64,000 bases of DNA from Litorivita sp040371945 (GCF_040371945.1 NZ_BAABWS010000001.1:1550001-1614000), one strand, 5' to 3'; shown: positions 1 to 9,419, counted from the stretch's first letter. A program made the numbers and translations. Notes: generated by a model from the sequence alone, not told the origin.

Positions 1-661
1 CCCATGCATCTGCGGCTGCGCCATCTTCGAATTCGATCACGCCCGCATCATCGGTGCCGCCGTTTGCGTCAAGTGCGAAACCGAAGGTATCCGCGCCATC
101 CGCCGACACGCCGTCGGTGTTGGTGGTGTCAAACACGGCTTTCGCTGTGTAGCTACCGGTCGAAAGGTTCTGCTTGGTCACGGCGATATTGGAGGCCGTC
201 ACATTGCCCGAGGAGTCGCGGTCAAGCGAGCCAAGAACGTTCACGGTGCCGGCAGAGTCGACGAGGTTCAAACCGTTGAACTGGGCGGCGCCCACAACGG
301 TTGTGATCTGGTCACGCAGAGCCGAGATGTCGGCCTGAATTTTGACTTTGTCGACGTTGTCTTCTTGCGACGCGACGATCTTGCCCTTCATTTCGGTCAA
401 GAGGTCGGTGACTGTTTCAGCCGCCTGACGGCCCACGGAAACGGTCGCTTCGCCCAAGGAAAGGCTGTCGGAAATCGCCTTGAAGCCTTTGACATCCGAT
501 TCCATCACTTTCGAGATGGCCCAAACGGCCGAGTTGTCTTTGGCCGAACCAACCGCTTTACCGGTCGAGATTTGCGATTGCACATCCGACAGGTTCGAGT
601 TGATGGATTTGAGGGTTTGCAGCGCAACCATTGCGCCATTATTGGTCAGAATGCTGGACAT
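1..661 (-). CDS. fliC: Flagellin, N-terminal part (cut by window edge)
   Basis: Flagellin is the secreted subunit of the flagellar filament. Translated from the ATG at 661, the protein begins MSSILTNNGAMVALQTLKSI and continues with the conserved N-terminal helical D0/D1 pattern (LSDVQSQISTGKAV, then SAKDNSAVWAISK). About 220 residues are visible and the C-terminal D1/D0 part lies outside the window. A Shine-Dalgarno AAAGGA sits seven bases before the ATG. The adjacent FlgN- and FlgJ-like genes, fliK and flgD support the call. The 259-base gap upstream must hold its promoter, but I could not identify a convincing sigma-28 or sigma-54 site. Confidence 0.93.
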   Translation of the reverse strand, partial: MSSILTNNGAMVALQTLKSINSNLSDVQSQISTGKAVGSAKDNSAVWAISKVMESDVKGFKAISDSLSLGEATVSVGRQAAETVTDLLTEMKGKIVASQEDNVDKVKIQADISALRDQITTVVGAAQFNGLNLVDSAGTVNVLGSLDRDSSGNVTASNIAVTKQNLSTGSYTAKAVFDTTNTDGVSADGADTFGFALDANGGTDDAGVIEFEDGAAADAW

Positions 662-920
662 AGCATATTCCTTTGGTCAGTGGGCACTTTGCACCCAATT
701 TTTCATTCCCGCCCCCCATCGGGACGGATCCAACTGTCGTTCTGACTGCTACAGTTTCGGCTGTTCGGGCCGTCTGCGCCATTCGCTTTGGAATGCCCTG
801 TCACCATGCCCGCATAAAAGCTAACGAGAGCCTAAACCGGTTTTTTGCAATACTTCGGATTTGAGACAAATCCCCATGCACCCCGCAAAGAACCCTTTGA
901 ACTATAGGCGTTTTCGCGCG

Positions 921-1280
921 TCAGGCGCGTTTTTCCAATGTCGGCGCGCGGGTGCCTTCGATGGTCTGGCGTTGTCCGTGGCTGTCGTAGGTGTCGAGGT
1001 TCTTGCGCACGCGGCGCATCGACGAGAGCCGCTGGGCCACCGCCCGAATCCCGCGCAAGGCCCCGTCAAGCAAGGCCTGATTGCGCTGCACCTTGCCTTG
1101 CAAGGCCACCAGCCGCTCCTGCTCGTCATGCTCCATCGCATTGAGCGCGTCGATCAGATGTTCCTTCTGGCCCAAAAGCCGCGTGATCACATCCAGATCC
1201 CCGACCAAAAGCGCCTCGCGCTCCTTGTCGAGAAGATCATCCATTTCATTGATCAGGTCTTGTGCGGTCTCATTTTGCAT
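921..1280 (-). CDS. FlgN-like flagellar export chaperone
   Basis: A small, highly charged helical protein of about 119 residues, with long heptad-like stretches (LINEMDDLLDKEREALLVGD) typical of FlgN, the cytosolic chaperone that keeps hook-filament junction proteins export-competent. The ATG at 1280 is preferred to the one at 1286 because AAGGA lies eight bases before it. It overlaps the end of the FlgJ-like gene by 11 bases, so the two are probably translationally coupled. The family assignment rests on size, helical character and context, not on a catalytic motif. Confidence 0.65.
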   Translation of the reverse strand: MQNETAQDLINEMDDLLDKEREALLVGDLDVITRLLGQKEHLIDALNAMEHDEQERLVALQGKVQRNQALLDGALRGIRAVAQRLSSMRRVRKNLDTYDSHGQRQTIEGTRAPTLEKRA

Positions 1281-1605
1281 CTTCATGGTCCTTCAATGCC
1301 TGATAGAGCGACTCGGCCAATCCGATCCCTCCGGTTTTCACCATTTCTTCGGCCTGCGCCTGACGCAAGAAAGAGCCGAATTGATCCTCACCCGCGCCGC
1401 CGCCGAACGATTCGCGCGATTTGCCCAGCCCTGCGGATTTGAGCATCTCGGACAGGAACCCCGCCTCCAAAGAGCGCGCCGCCTCATGCAGGGCCTTCTC
1501 GCGCGCATCACTTGATAGTGCATTGGTTTCAACGCCTTGCCCGCGCACGGCAGGGGCCGAAGAAAAGCGCATGGCGCTGGTCATCAGGGGGGAGGGATCG
1601 CTCAT
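1270..1605 (-). CDS. FlgJ N-terminal-like rod-binding protein
   Basis: About 111 residues matching the rod-binding half of FlgJ: the core runs from LEAGFLSEMLKSAGLGKSRE through a Gly-rich bend (SFGGGAGEDQFGSFL) to a C-terminal helix (GGIGLAESLYQALK). The peptidoglycan hydrolase half of enterobacterial FlgJ is absent, as usual in alphaproteobacteria, so it would act as a rod assembly factor only. The start at 1605 is chosen over an upstream in-frame ATG at 1671 because GGAG lies seven bases before it and the upstream extension is not family-like. It is followed by, and overlaps, the FlgN-like gene. Confidence 0.75.
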   Translation of the reverse strand: MSDPSPLMTSAMRFSSAPAVRGQGVETNALSSDAREKALHEAARSLEAGFLSEMLKSAGLGKSRESFGGGAGEDQFGSFLRQAQAEEMVKTGGIGLAESLYQALKDHEDAK

Positions 1606-1724
1606 AGGGTATCTCCAAATTGACAGGTTTTTTCCAGATTGGCCGATGAGCGGTAAAGAACCAGTAACCAAGCGTCGTCATAGTGCCCCCATGCTGAGGA
1701 AGAATTCCCGGAGGTAGCACGCAT

Positions 1725-3431
1725 ATGAATCCGCTTCACACCGTACTCGCGCCCAAACCCGCGCTCGACACGCCGCGCAAACCTGTCGAACCTGCCGCGC
1801 GGCTGGATCGTGACACCCATGGCAAGGATCAAGAGCGCTTTGGCGACATCTTGCGCCAGCAAGAGCAGCGCGCCGCAGAACGAAAACGCGCCGCCGAACG
1901 CGCGCAGTCCGGCGCACAGGCCCCGCGCAACGGCGCCAAGGCCAACCAAGCCGAAGCGCCCGCCGCCCCCAACGCACGCAACGATGCGGCAAACGAGGCA
2001 CAGGCGGCGCCGGACGCGGACGGTGCGCCCCACAGCGGCTCGGCCATGGACAGCAGCAAAAGCAGCGGCGCGGCGGAGCCCTCGGGCGATGACGCGGGCC
2101 GCGATATGGAGCGCGCCTTCGGCGAGGCCGCAACGCCGCCCCCGCCCAAACCCGCGCCCGATGCGCCTGCGCTGAGCCTGCTCAACGCAAGGCTGAGCCG
2201 CGACGCCATGGGCGCGCAAACCGCCCCCGCCGCGATGGCCGCCCAAACGCCTGCCGCGCTCGGTACCGCGCTTGGTGCCGCGAACGGGGCAAACGGCGCG
2301 AACGCAGCGCAACCCGCGACGCCCATTGCCAATGGCGCGCAGGCCTCCGCCACCTCCACCGCACAACAGATGCAGGGCGCCGCCGTGCCTACCGCCCCTG
2401 CCGACCCTGCCGCGGAGCCCGCCGATCCTTTGGTCCGCGCCGCAAGCTTCACCACCCGCCGCACCGAGGGCGCCGCCGCACCCATCGCGGCGCAGACCCA
2501 AACCGCGAGCGCCGCCGCATCCTCGGGAGCGCAAGCAACGGGTCGCGCACAGGCGGAGCAAGCGCCCTCGCAAACGGGCAAACCCCTAGGCGGGCCGGCC
2601 CTCACCGATCACCCCGCGCAAACCGCTACCGAGCCGCGCGCCGCGCTTCCCTCCGGCCCGACCGCCGCCACCGCCCAAGCGGCGCTCCACGCGGCGCCCG
2701 TGCCCAAAACCGACCCCGCAGAGCCGAAATTCAACCGTCGCGATGCGGCCCTGCGCGCCGCCGACGAGGCCGCCCGCACCGCCCGCCCTGCGCCGCAAAC
2801 CGCTGCTGGCGCGCAAGTGCAACCCGCATCCGCCGCCCCGCTTCAGGCGCAAATGCCCGCTGGCGCCCAATCCAAAACCGATGCGGCGGCAGAGGTGGAA
2901 TGGCTCTCCGAGGCCGAGTTCTCCTTTGAGACGCGCCACGACGCACGGGCCACCCCCGCCGCGCTGGCGCGGCTCGACGCCACTTTGGCGCGCCCCGAAA
3001 TTCCGCGCCACATCGCCGAGCAAATGGCCTCGGCGGCGCAGCGCCTGTCGGATCGCAAACCGGTCGAGATCGCCCTCAACCCCGAAGAGCTGGGCCGCGT
3101 GCGGATGAGCTTGAGCGCCGCCGAAGGCGGCATGGTGGTGACGGTTCTGGCCGAACGCGGCGAGACGCTCGATCTGATGCGCCGCCATATCGCGCAACTG
3201 GCCGAGCAATTCCGCGACATCGGCTATGACGATGTCTCTTTCTCCTTTGGCACCCAAAGCGGCGGCGCAGGAGACGATAGCGGCGCAAGCGGCGCGCATC
3301 AGGAGGCAGAACACGCCGCCTCCGGCTCCGGTCTTGGCGCGCCCGCCGCCGCGTCGGCAGACACACCGGACCAGAGCGCCGCAGCGCAAATCACCCTCGC
3401 CCCGACCGAAGGTCTGGACCTCAGGCTTTAA
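1725..3431 (+). CDS. fliK: Flagellar hook-length control protein FliK
   Basis: FliK is the exported molecular ruler that stops hook growth and switches the export gate to filament substrates. The 568-residue protein has the typical build: about 400 residues of Ala/Pro/Gln-rich low-complexity ruler, then a compact C-terminal domain with the FliK signature PVEIALNPEELGRVRMSLSA, an IALxPxxLGxVxVxL-type motif, near residues 445-465, followed by a further strand region (VVTVLAERGETLDLMRRHI). The tail is again acidic and low complexity. GGAGG lies ten bases before the ATG. It is divergent from the FlgJ-like gene and followed after 16 bases by flgD, so fliK-flgD is probably one transcript. Confidence 0.88.
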   Translation: MNPLHTVLAPKPALDTPRKPVEPAARLDRDTHGKDQERFGDILRQQEQRAAERKRAAERAQSGAQAPRNGAKANQAEAPAAPNARNDAANEAQAAPDADGAPHSGSAMDSSKSSGAAEPSGDDAGRDMERAFGEAATPPPPKPAPDAPALSLLNARLSRDAMGAQTAPAAMAAQTPAALGTALGAANGANGANAAQPATPIANGAQASATSTAQQMQGAAVPTAPADPAAEPADPLVRAASFTTRRTEGAAAPIAAQTQTASAAASSGAQATGRAQAEQAPSQTGKPLGGPALTDHPAQTATEPRAALPSGPTAATAQAALHAAPVPKTDPAEPKFNRRDAALRAADEAARTARPAPQTAAGAQVQPASAAPLQAQMPAGAQSKTDAAAEVEWLSEAEFSFETRHDARATPAALARLDATLARPEIPRHIAEQMASAAQRLSDRKPVEIALNPEELGRVRMSLSAAEGGMVVTVLAERGETLDLMRRHIAQLAEQFRDIGYDDVSFSFGTQSGGAGDDSGASGAHQEAEHAASGSGLGAPAAASADTPDQSAAAQITLAPTEGLDLRL

Positions 3432-3447
3432 CGCAAAGGACACCATC

Positions 3448-4266
3448 ATGGCCACTGCCACACATTCCATCCCCCCCGCCTTTACGGGGCTGAAAACCGG
3501 CGCCGATCTGGCCCGCGCGGCCAAGGCCGCCGCCGCACCGAGCGGCGCAAACACCCTGCCCGCCGCGACCACCGGCAAAACCGCCCGCGCGGCCAGCTCC
3601 GCCGACATCCAATCGGCGGGCAGCGCGAGCGGATCCGCCGCCAGCGGCGCGGCCGAAACCGGCACCAAGGCGACGCTCAGTTCGGATTTCACCACATTCT
3701 TGCAAATGCTCACCGTGCAGATGGAAAATCAGGACCCCCTGAACCCGATTGACAGTTCCGATTATGCGGTGCAACTGGCGACCTTCTCTTCGGTCGAGCA
3801 ACAGGTGGTGACAAATGACCTGCTCGAAGGGCTGGCGGCGCAAATGGGCGCGATGGGCATGGCCCAACTGGCCGGTTGGGTCGGCATGGACGCACGCTCC
3901 AGCGCCGCCGGATATTTCGACGGCACCCCCGTCAGCCTCTCGCCCAGCCCCGAGCGCCTCGCTGATGCGGCCACGCTTGTGGTACGCGACGCCAGCAATA
4001 CCATCGTGCAGCGGGTCGATGTGCCGGTCTCCTCCGATACCATCGAATGGGCGGGCGTGGGCGAGGACGGCGCGCCCTTCGCCGCAGGGGCCTATTCGTT
4101 TGAATTGGAAAGCTACGCCAATGGCGATCTGCTTGGCACCTCGCCGGTCGAAACCTATACCCGTATCACCGAGGCGCGAAACGACAATGGCACGACGGTG
4201 CTCTTGCTCGAAGGCGGCGCGCAGATCGCGGCCTCCGGCATCACGGCGCTGCGCCAAGGCAACTGA
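3448..4266 (+). CDS. flgD: Flagellar hook assembly scaffold FlgD
   Basis: FlgD caps the growing hook and is replaced by FlgK when the hook is complete. The 272-residue product has an Ala-rich N-terminus, then the diagnostic motif FLQMLTVQMENQDPLNPIDS followed by YAVQLATFSSVEQQV (FLgD N-terminal domain), then a Tudor/FnIII-like C-terminal half (VVRDASNTIVQ; APFAAGAYSFELE). The ATG at 3448 is used because AAAGGA is seven bases upstream and the family N-terminus fits. The longer in-frame reading from 3226 would only overlap fliK. Confidence 0.93.
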   Translation: MATATHSIPPAFTGLKTGADLARAAKAAAAPSGANTLPAATTGKTARAASSADIQSAGSASGSAASGAAETGTKATLSSDFTTFLQMLTVQMENQDPLNPIDSSDYAVQLATFSSVEQQVVTNDLLEGLAAQMGAMGMAQLAGWVGMDARSSAAGYFDGTPVSLSPSPERLADAATLVVRDASNTIVQRVDVPVSSDTIEWAGVGEDGAPFAAGAYSFELESYANGDLLGTSPVETYTRITEARNDNGTTVLLLEGGAQIAASGITALRQGN

Positions 4267-4421
4267 CACGGCCCAGCCGAGACGGCGCGGCTGAGCGCGC
4301 GCGGTTATCGGCCTCATTGGCCAACCCGCCAACGGGCGGCGCTTGCCTTGGCGCCCCCGCTCGCATAGCGTCGGGCGGCCCCGCCTGTGTCGCGCGGCGC
4401 AAGCCCTGTGAGAGCCGTTCA

Positions 4422-5402
4422 TTGCCCCAATCCCCTGAACCATATTCTGCCGGTGACCCCGCCGCGCCGCATCGCGCGGGCAGCACAGAGGCGACTGCGG
4501 ACGCGCAGGTGCCGCCAGCGCTGCGCCGCGCGGTGCAAGAGGCGGGATTTGCCGATGACAGATGCAGATGGATCCCGCTGTCCGGCGGGCGCAGCAACCG
4601 TTTGTGGCAACTGCATCATGGGCGCGGCGACGCCGCCAGCACGGTGGTAAAGCTCTTTGCCGCCCCCGATGGCAACCCGCTTTTTGCCAATGACCCCGAC
4701 CGCGAAGCGCGGATTTTGGCGCGTCTGGAGGGCTTGGGCATCGCGCCCCGCCTGCGCGCGCAGTTGCACACGCCCGAAGGCAGGGCGCTCCTCTATGATC
4801 ATGTGGAGGGCGCGCCATGGTGCGATGATCCTGCGCCTGTTGCGCATCTGCTGCGCCATTTGCACCGCAGCGGCGCCGCACAGGGAGCGGCAAAGAGTGC
4901 GGGCCTGCCTGCCGCGCCGGACGGCTCTGCGGCGCTGGCGCGCCAAACCTCGGCGATCCTTGCGCTTTGCCCGGGCGATGCGCGGGCGCGGCTTGCGCCG
5001 TTTTTGGACAGGCTGGCGGCGCGCGCGGCGGTCCCGCCCCTCGGCGCGCGCGCCTTGCTGCACGGGGATCCGGTCGCGGGCAACCTAATTGCCGGACCAA
5101 ATGGATTGCGGCTGATCGATTGGCAATGCCCCGCCTTGGGCGATCCTTGCGAGGATATCGCGCATTTTCTCTCGCCCGCGATGCAGATCATCTATCGCGG
5201 TGCGGCGCTGAGCCGCGCGCAGGAGCAGGGCTTTTTGGCGGCATTGAACGCGCCCGATCTGGCCGCGCGTTACGCCGCGCTCGCGCCGTGGTATCATGCC
5301 CGCATGGCGGCCTATTGCGCGTGGCAAATCGCGCGCGGGCAAAAGGATTACGCCGCCGCCGAGCAGGCCGAAACAGCGGCGCTCAAGACCGCGCTGCGCT
5401 AA
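4422..5402 (+). CDS. APH/choline-kinase family phosphotransferase
   Basis: A small-molecule kinase fold. Visible motifs are a glycine-rich nucleotide loop (LSGGRSNRLW), a VVKLF strand carrying the ATP-binding lysine, the Brenner catalytic motif LLHGDPVAGNLI, and the metal-binding LIDWQCPALGDPCEDIAHF. Substrate is unknown; choline/ethanolamine or an aminosugar are the family options, and the neighbouring glycosyltransferase hints at cell-envelope chemistry. The start is uncertain: the frame is open from an ATG at 4317, but the first ~60 codons look non-coding. A TTG at 4422 or a start nearer 4509 is more likely. Orientation is the same as the GT2 gene that follows. Confidence 0.75.
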   Translation: MPQSPEPYSAGDPAAPHRAGSTEATADAQVPPALRRAVQEAGFADDRCRWIPLSGGRSNRLWQLHHGRGDAASTVVKLFAAPDGNPLFANDPDREARILARLEGLGIAPRLRAQLHTPEGRALLYDHVEGAPWCDDPAPVAHLLRHLHRSGAAQGAAKSAGLPAAPDGSAALARQTSAILALCPGDARARLAPFLDRLAARAAVPPLGARALLHGDPVAGNLIAGPNGLRLIDWQCPALGDPCEDIAHFLSPAMQIIYRGAALSRAQEQGFLAALNAPDLAARYAALAPWYHARMAAYCAWQIARGQKDYAAAEQAETAALKTALR

Positions 5403-5554
5403 GATATCGCCGATCCTGCTCGGGCGTGCACAGCCCGCCGCAACAGCGCAAAGCAGCAGCATATGGGCGAAACACCGCGATTTTCCCCTTTCGCGGTTTG
5501 ACATCGGCACCGCCATATGACCATTGAAGCACCACGTTGACCCAAAGGCCCCAA

Positions 5555-6649
5555 ATGCACACGCCCCTGTCTGCACAGATGATCGACGAGACCGAACCTC
5601 GCAAGGGGCGCGTCGTGGCCGTGGTGACGACGTATAACCGTCTTGAGCAATTGCAAACCACTTTGGCGCAGCTCGAAGCGGTCAGCCCTGCGCTGCTGAG
5701 CAATATCATCGTGGTCGACAACCTGTCGACCGATGGCACCCGCGACTGGCTGGCGCGCGAAAAGACCCGCATGGGCGCGCGTCTACATGTGATCACCCCC
5801 GATCATAACCTTGGCGGCGCGGGCGGTTTCGAGATCGGCATGCGCCATGCGCGCCGCGAGTTGGACCCCGATTGGTGCGTCTTGATGGATGACGACGCCC
5901 GCCCCGACCCCGATGCATTGGCGCAATTCCACCGCCGCGACCATAGCGGATGGGACGTGATCGCAGCGGCAGTCTTTTACCCCAACCGACAGATTTGCGA
6001 GATGAACCGCCCCTCGCAAAACCCGTTCAAACATCCGCGCTTGTTCTTGCGCACCCTTCTGGGTCACGGGCGCGACGGCTATCACATCTCGCGCGGGGCC
6101 TATGCGGACGAGGAGATCGTGCCGCTCGACATCACCTCTTTCGTCGGGTTTTTCGTCTCGCGCGCGGCGATGGATCGGGTCGGAGAGCCTGATGGCGCTC
6201 TGTTTATCTATGGCGATGACGTGCTTTATGCGTTGTCGCTGCGCAAGGCGGGGATGCGCATCGGCTTTGATCCGCGCGTCACCTTCACCCATGATTGCAC
6301 CACCTATAGCAATGAAAAACGCCGCGTGTTCCGCCCGCTGTGGAAGGTCTATTACACCTATCGCAACGGGCTGATGATGTATCGCGAGGCGGCGGGGCTG
6401 TTGTTTGTCGCGCTCTTGCCGCTCTTGATGGTCAAATGGCTTTTGGCCGCGCGCCGCTACGGGGCGGATCGGCGCGATTATCTGCGGCTGCTGCGCATGG
6501 CGCTGCGCGACGGGGTCTTGCGGCGCACCTCGACCTCGCATGATGCGGTGCTTGAGGCCGCTGGCCCGCCGCACCTGCCCCATGCCAAAGCGCCACACGC
6601 CTCGATCCCCGAGGCCAAAATCGCCGCCGAAACCCGCCGCGGCGCCTGA
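5555..6649 (+). CDS. Family 2 glycosyltransferase, galactofuranosyl/rhamnosyltransferase-like
   Basis: A GT-A fold transferase of about 364 residues. Motifs in order: VVAVVTTYNRLEQLQ, IIVVDNLSTDGT, HNLGGAGGFEIGM, then the metal-binding DDD cluster VLMDDDARPDPDAL. A hydrophobic stretch (LLFVALLPLLMVKWLLAA) near the C-terminus probably anchors it to the inner membrane. The NLGGAGGF pattern is typical of the GlfT2/rhamnosyltransferase branch, which fits glf 11 kb away. The ATG at 5555 has AAAGG six bases upstream; a TTG at 5537 is an alternative. It is convergent with the exporter permease at 6655. Confidence 0.85.
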   Translation: MHTPLSAQMIDETEPRKGRVVAVVTTYNRLEQLQTTLAQLEAVSPALLSNIIVVDNLSTDGTRDWLAREKTRMGARLHVITPDHNLGGAGGFEIGMRHARRELDPDWCVLMDDDARPDPDALAQFHRRDHSGWDVIAAAVFYPNRQICEMNRPSQNPFKHPRLFLRTLLGHGRDGYHISRGAYADEEIVPLDITSFVGFFVSRAAMDRVGEPDGALFIYGDDVLYALSLRKAGMRIGFDPRVTFTHDCTTYSNEKRRVFRPLWKVYYTYRNGLMMYREAAGLLFVALLPLLMVKWLLAARRYGADRRDYLRLLRMALRDGVLRRTSTSHDAVLEAAGPPHLPHAKAPHASIPEAKIAAETRRGA

Positions 6650-6654
6650 GCCGC

Positions 6655-7497
6655 TTACATATCGGCGAGGATTTTGCGGCTGAACCGGTGCATCAAGAGC
6701 ATGCCGAGCACCACCAGCCCCAAGGCCACGCCCCAGATAAAGATCAGCGATACATAGCTCGCATCATAGGTCGAATAGACCCCGCGCCGCATCAATCCGG
6801 CGACATGCACCAAAGGGTTAAACCACAAGATATCGCCGACCATCGAGGGCAGGTCCTCATAGGTATACAAAATGGCCGACCCCAAAAACAGCGGCCGCGT
6901 GGCGATGTTCCATAGCTGCTCCCACACGGGGAAAAGCCCCATCAAGGCGCAATTGACCAGCCCCACGCCGAGCCCTCCCACCGATGCCACCGCAAAGGCC
7001 ATCAAGATGGGCGAGAAATCCAACAGGCCGCGCGTGTCGACAAAGAACAAGATGATCGCCATCAGCAAGACCGCCACCGCCACCGAGGTCAGCGCATTGA
7101 GCAAGAACCGCGCCAGCACCGCGTCGATCCAGCTCACCACGGGATAATTCATCAAGGCGCGCGAATAGCGCAGCGACCGCGCCACCGCCTGCGAGACGTT
7201 TTGATATTGGGTAAAGGGCAAATATCCCGTGGCATAAAACAGCACAAAGCTGGTCCCCAAGGACGGCGCGCGAAACAGCAAGGAAAACGCCATGGACATC
7301 ACGATCACATAGCCCAAAGGCTCCAGCACCGCCCAAAGATAGCCCCCCGGGGAGCGGCCGTATTGCGACCCCATCTCGCGCAGCATCAAGGCCAGCACCG
7401 AACGGCCCGAGGCCCAGCGCGTCGCGCGTTTGGGCCGCGCTGCGGGGCGGATCGGGGGGCCGGACGGGGCAGCGGCAGGATTGGAACGAGCGCTCAA
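6655..7497 (-). CDS. Capsule-type polysaccharide ABC exporter permease (KpsM-like)
   Basis: An ABC-2 type integral membrane protein with about six hydrophobic segments (for example PLGYVIVMSMAFSLLF and SVAVAVLLMAIILFFV). It shows the family signature around LMLREMGSQYGRSPGGYLWA and the TGYLPFTQYQNVSQAVARS loop. The first 30 residues are a Pro/Ala/Arg-rich cytosolic leader. Two consecutive TTG codons (7500 and 7497) follow GGAGG; the second has better spacing. Its KpsE-like and KpsT-like partners lie directly divergent from it at 7587 and 9476, so the three form a capsule export set split over two strands. Confidence 0.88.
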   Translation of the reverse strand: MSARSNPAAAPSGPPIRPAARPKRATRWASGRSVLALMLREMGSQYGRSPGGYLWAVLEPLGYVIVMSMAFSLLFRAPSLGTSFVLFYATGYLPFTQYQNVSQAVARSLRYSRALMNYPVVSWIDAVLARFLLNALTSVAVAVLLMAIILFFVDTRGLLDFSPILMAFAVASVGGLGVGLVNCALMGLFPVWEQLWNIATRPLFLGSAILYTYEDLPSMVGDILWFNPLVHVAGLMRRGVYSTYDASYVSLIFIWGVALGLVVLGMLLMHRFSRKILADM

Positions 7498-7586
7498 CAA
7501 CGCCTCCGTTATGCGGGGTTTTTAAAGCGCAATTATGGGGCTATGATTGCGGCAATGCAATTGCGTTCACAAGCGGAGTATCCCTG

Positions 7587-9419
7587 TTGAACCAGAACAA
7601 CACGCCAGCCGCCAAAGCCGCCGCCACAAGCGGCGCGGCCGATGCCGAGGCCAAAGCCCCCGACAACAGCGCCAAAGAGACCCCCGCCAAACCAGCGGCG
7701 CCCAAGGGCAATGCCCCCCAAGGCGGTCAGGGCGCAGCGGCGCAAGGTCAGGGTCAGGGTCAGGGCAAAGGTCCGGCGCAAGGCCAAGGACAGCAAGGTC
7801 AGGGCGGTCAAGGCAAAGGCCCCGCGCAGGGCGGCGGCGGGCCGAACCAAGGCCAGCCTCAAGCGCAACCGCAAGGCCAAGGCCAAGGCGGTGGTCAGGG
7901 CGGCGGCCAAGGACCGCAAGGCCAAGCGCAAGCGGGCGGCCAAGGGCCAAACAAAGGACCCAATGCGGGACCAAACGCAGGCCCGAACAAACCCCCCAAC
8001 GCCGCTCAGGGCGGCGGCCCGAACGCAGGGCCGAAAGCGGGGCCGAACGCGGGCGGACAGGGTCAGGGCGCGCAGGGCCAAGGCGGCCAAGGTCAGGGCG
8101 GCAAGCCGCAAGGCAACCAACCGGCGGCCAAGCAGGGGCAACCCGCCCAAGGCCAAGGTGGCCAAGCCAAACAGGGTCAGGGACAGGGTCAGTCCAATCA
8201 GGGTCAACCCAAACAGGGGCAGGCCAATCAGGGACAGCCCAAACAAGGGCAGGCGAACCAAGGCCCCTCCCCCGCCCCCGCCGTGCAAATCAAACCGCTC
8301 GCCGGTCCGGCGCGGCTGCGCAAACGCCATCGCGGGCTGATCGTTTCTTTTGCCTTTCTGGTCATGCTGCCCGTTGTGGTCATGTCCTTCTATTTGTGGG
8401 TGCGCAGCGCCGATCAATATGCCTCGACCACGGCCTTCACGGTGCAGCGCGAAACCGGCGGCAGCGCCGTGGACCTTCTGGGCGGGCTGTCGAGCCTGTC
8501 GGGCGGCGGATCGTCGGACACCGATATCTTGTATGAATTCATCCAAAGCCAAGAGTTGGTGCGCCGCGTCGATGCCGCCGTCGATCTGCGCGCCCATTAC
8601 GTGCACAACTATGAAACCGACCCGATTTTCTCGCTCAAACCCGATGCGACGCTCGAAGATCTGGTGCGCTATTGGCAACGGATCGTGCGGATTTCCTACA
8701 ACCAATCGGCCAGCCTGATCGAATTGCGCGTGCTTGCCTTTGATCCGCAAACCGCGCAATCCATCGCCGAGGAAATCGTCGCGGAAAGCCAGTCGATGAT
8801 CAACGCCCTCAACGCCGCCGCGCGCGAGGATACGATCCGCTATGCGCTCTTTGATCTCGACGAGGCCTTGGTGCGGCTCAAGGCGGCCCGCGAGGCCATG
8901 ACCGCCTTTCGCACCCGCACACAGATCGTCGATCCCACCGCCGATATCCAAGGCCGCATGGGGGTGCTCAACAACCTGCAACAGCAATTGGCCGAATCCC
9001 TGATCGAATTCGACATCCTGTCGGAAACCACCAAACGCTCGGACCCGCGCCTGCAGCAAGCCGAGCGCCGCATCGAGGTGATCCAAAGCCGCATCGAAGA
9101 AGAGCGCGCGACCTTTGCCACCGCCGAGGCGGGCAATAACGGCGCCGATTACCCCACCTTGATGGCCGAATTCGAAAGCCTCTCGGTGGACCGCGAGTTC
9201 TCCGAAGAAGCCTACCGCGCCGCCTTGGCCGCCGTAGAGATCGCGCGCTCCAACGCCGCGCGCAAAAGCCGCTATCTGGCGACCTATATCACCCCGACGC
9301 TGGCACAGACCGCCGAATATCCGCAGCGCATCACATGGACGCTTTTGACCGCGCTCTTCTCGCTGCTCTTCTGGTCGATCTGCGCCTTGGTCTATTACTC
9401 GATCCGCGACCGGCAATAG
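7587..9419 (+). CDS. KpsE/CtrB-like polysaccharide export inner-membrane protein with long Gly/Gln-rich N-terminal extension
   Basis: The C-terminal ~370 residues match the PCP-3 type co-polymerase of capsule export: a transmembrane helix near residues 252-275 (GLIVSFAFLVMLPVVVMSFY), a periplasmic domain with the start pattern WVRSADQYASTTAFTV, a long coiled-coil region, and a second membrane helix near the end (LLTALFSLLFWSICALVYY). The first ~240 residues are unusual low-complexity sequence built from GQ, QG, GPN and KQGQ units and would be cytosolic. Family members are usually about 370-430 residues; this one has 610. Start is a TTG with GGAG eight bases upstream. It is followed by the ATPase gene after 56 bases. 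Confidence 0.85.
   Translation: MNQNNTPAAKAAATSGAADAEAKAPDNSAKETPAKPAAPKGNAPQGGQGAAAQGQGQGQGKGPAQGQGQQGQGGQGKGPAQGGGGPNQGQPQAQPQGQGQGGGQGGGQGPQGQAQAGGQGPNKGPNAGPNAGPNKPPNAAQGGGPNAGPKAGPNAGGQGQGAQGQGGQGQGGKPQGNQPAAKQGQPAQGQGGQAKQGQGQGQSNQGQPKQGQANQGQPKQGQANQGPSPAPAVQIKPLAGPARLRKRHRGLIVSFAFLVMLPVVVMSFYLWVRSADQYASTTAFTVQRETGGSAVDLLGGLSSLSGGGSSDTDILYEFIQSQELVRRVDAAVDLRAHYVHNYETDPIFSLKPDATLEDLVRYWQRIVRISYNQSASLIELRVLAFDPQTAQSIAEEIVAESQSMINALNAAAREDTIRYALFDLDEALVRLKAAREAMTAFRTRTQIVDPTADIQGRMGVLNNLQQQLAESLIEFDILSETTKRSDPRLQQAERRIEVIQSRIEEERATFATAEAGNNGADYPTLMAEFESLSVDREFSEEAYRAALAAVEIARSNAARKSRYLATYITPTLAQTAEYPQRITWTLLTALFSLLFWSICALVYYSIRDRQ

Noticed and set aside
662..920. Sigma-28 promoter for flagellin
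   Set aside because: A GCCGAAAC element is present on the minus strand near 755, but no TAAA lies at the right distance.
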